Assembly (NCBI GenBank): GCA_041918255.1 | Contig: JAYRWD010000018.1 | Location: forward strand, 1-44,085 | Direction: 5' to 3' | DNA: 44,085 bases | Source of the DNA: JAYRWD01 sp041918255 | Lineage (GTDB): Bacteria > Patescibacteriota > Dojkabacteria > B142 > WJKM01 | Shown: one piece after another, positions 44,012 to 44,085 of the stretch | How the letters are laid out: every line of letters begins with the position of its first letter | Position numbering within the stretch: the first letter of the stretch is position 1 | Notes under the pieces: generated by a model | The model's input: only the letters and a program-made list of their open reading frames with translations | Told to the model about the DNA's origin: nothing | Database searches by the model: none | Made by a program: the position numbers and the translations under genes

Positions 44012-44085
44012 GAAAGCGGGGATCCAGTGTGAAAAGATTACTTCGCAGAAAGTTAAAATATAAAAAACTGGATTCCTGTTTGCCT
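43960..44085. repeat. 126-bp perfect direct repeat, copy 2
   Basis: Second copy of 43688-43813; reaches the window edge. A perfect duplication of this size at an end is typical of where short-read assemblies break. Confidence 0.92.

Larger units (their letters stand above)
43569..44085. repeat. Right cluster of modular hairpin repeats (tandem)
   Basis: Tandem units that start with a TCATCCCC...GGGGATCCAG hairpin and run GTGAAAAGATTACTT, an AT-rich spacer, then GGATTCCTG, an inner hairpin, and CAGGAATGACAC. One unit from about 43573, a second from 43731, a third from 44003 cut by the window end. The hairpin at 43732-43751 is ATCCCCGC-GAAA-GCGGGGAT, an 8-bp stem with a GNRA-type loop. Modules match the cluster at 37755-38545 in inverted order. 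Confidence 0.88.

Overview
The window looks like chromosomal DNA of an uncultured, AT-rich bacterium with a tiny fermentative-type gene set, most likely a member of the Candidate Phyla Radiation (Patescibacteria). The reasons are indirect: a phosphoketolase plus acetate kinase pair, many large secreted proteins built from FN3, SLH, LysM and WxL-like modules, few clear Shine-Dalgarno sites, and intergenic regions filled with hairpin repeats. TGA is used as an ordinary stop codon. No rRNA, tRNA, CRISPR array, transposase or phage core gene was seen. Taxonomy is inference; no marker gene was placed on a tree.

Layout. 1-2.8 kb (minus): a surface operon of a WxL-like protein, its DUF916-type partner with TM and LysM, and a tail-fibre-like secreted protein. 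3.4-5.4 kb (plus): APC-superfamily permease with a UspA-like tail. 5.4-12.4 kb (minus): giant FN3 surface protein followed by a LolD/MacB-type ATPase and a MacB/FtsX permease that carries an inserted SH3-like domain. 12.7-14.2 kb: SLH protein with its own promoter and terminator. 14.2-19 kb: housekeeping and small metabolic genes (Sua5, ACT protein, 2-hydroxyacid dehydrogenase with a divergent TrmB-type regulator, DUF1653, SDR). 19-24.8 kb (minus): operon of YjjX NTPase, membrane-anchored cyclophilin, SLH/SGNH-like protein and a large FN3 protein. 25.1-29.1 kb (plus): RNA m5U methyltransferase, OCD-like protein, MFS transporter and a small membrane protein. 29-32.1 kb: acetate kinase, a truncated GNAT remnant, a dispersed repeat, a six-helix half MFS protein translationally coupled to an Erm-type rRNA methylase. 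32.4-37.7 kb: Ca2+-type P-type ATPase and phosphoketolase. 37.7-44.1 kb: an ABC-2 transporter (GldA-like ATPase and a GldF-GldG fusion) and two small envelope genes, bracketed by two clusters of the same hairpin repeat family in opposite orientation.

Taken together, most coding capacity here serves the cell envelope: surface proteins that bind or decorate the wall (WxL, SLH, LysM, FN3), a surface foldase, and two ABC systems of the kinds that act on envelope proteins or lipids. Energy metabolism is represented by phosphoketolase, which makes acetyl phosphate, and acetate kinase, which converts it to acetate and ATP. The most unusual features are the modular nested hairpin repeats that flank a 5.6-kb segment, the WxL/DUF916-type operon, the SLH protein whose SGNH-like domain seems to have lost catalytic residues, and the half-MFS/Erm pair beside a broken acetyltransferase gene.
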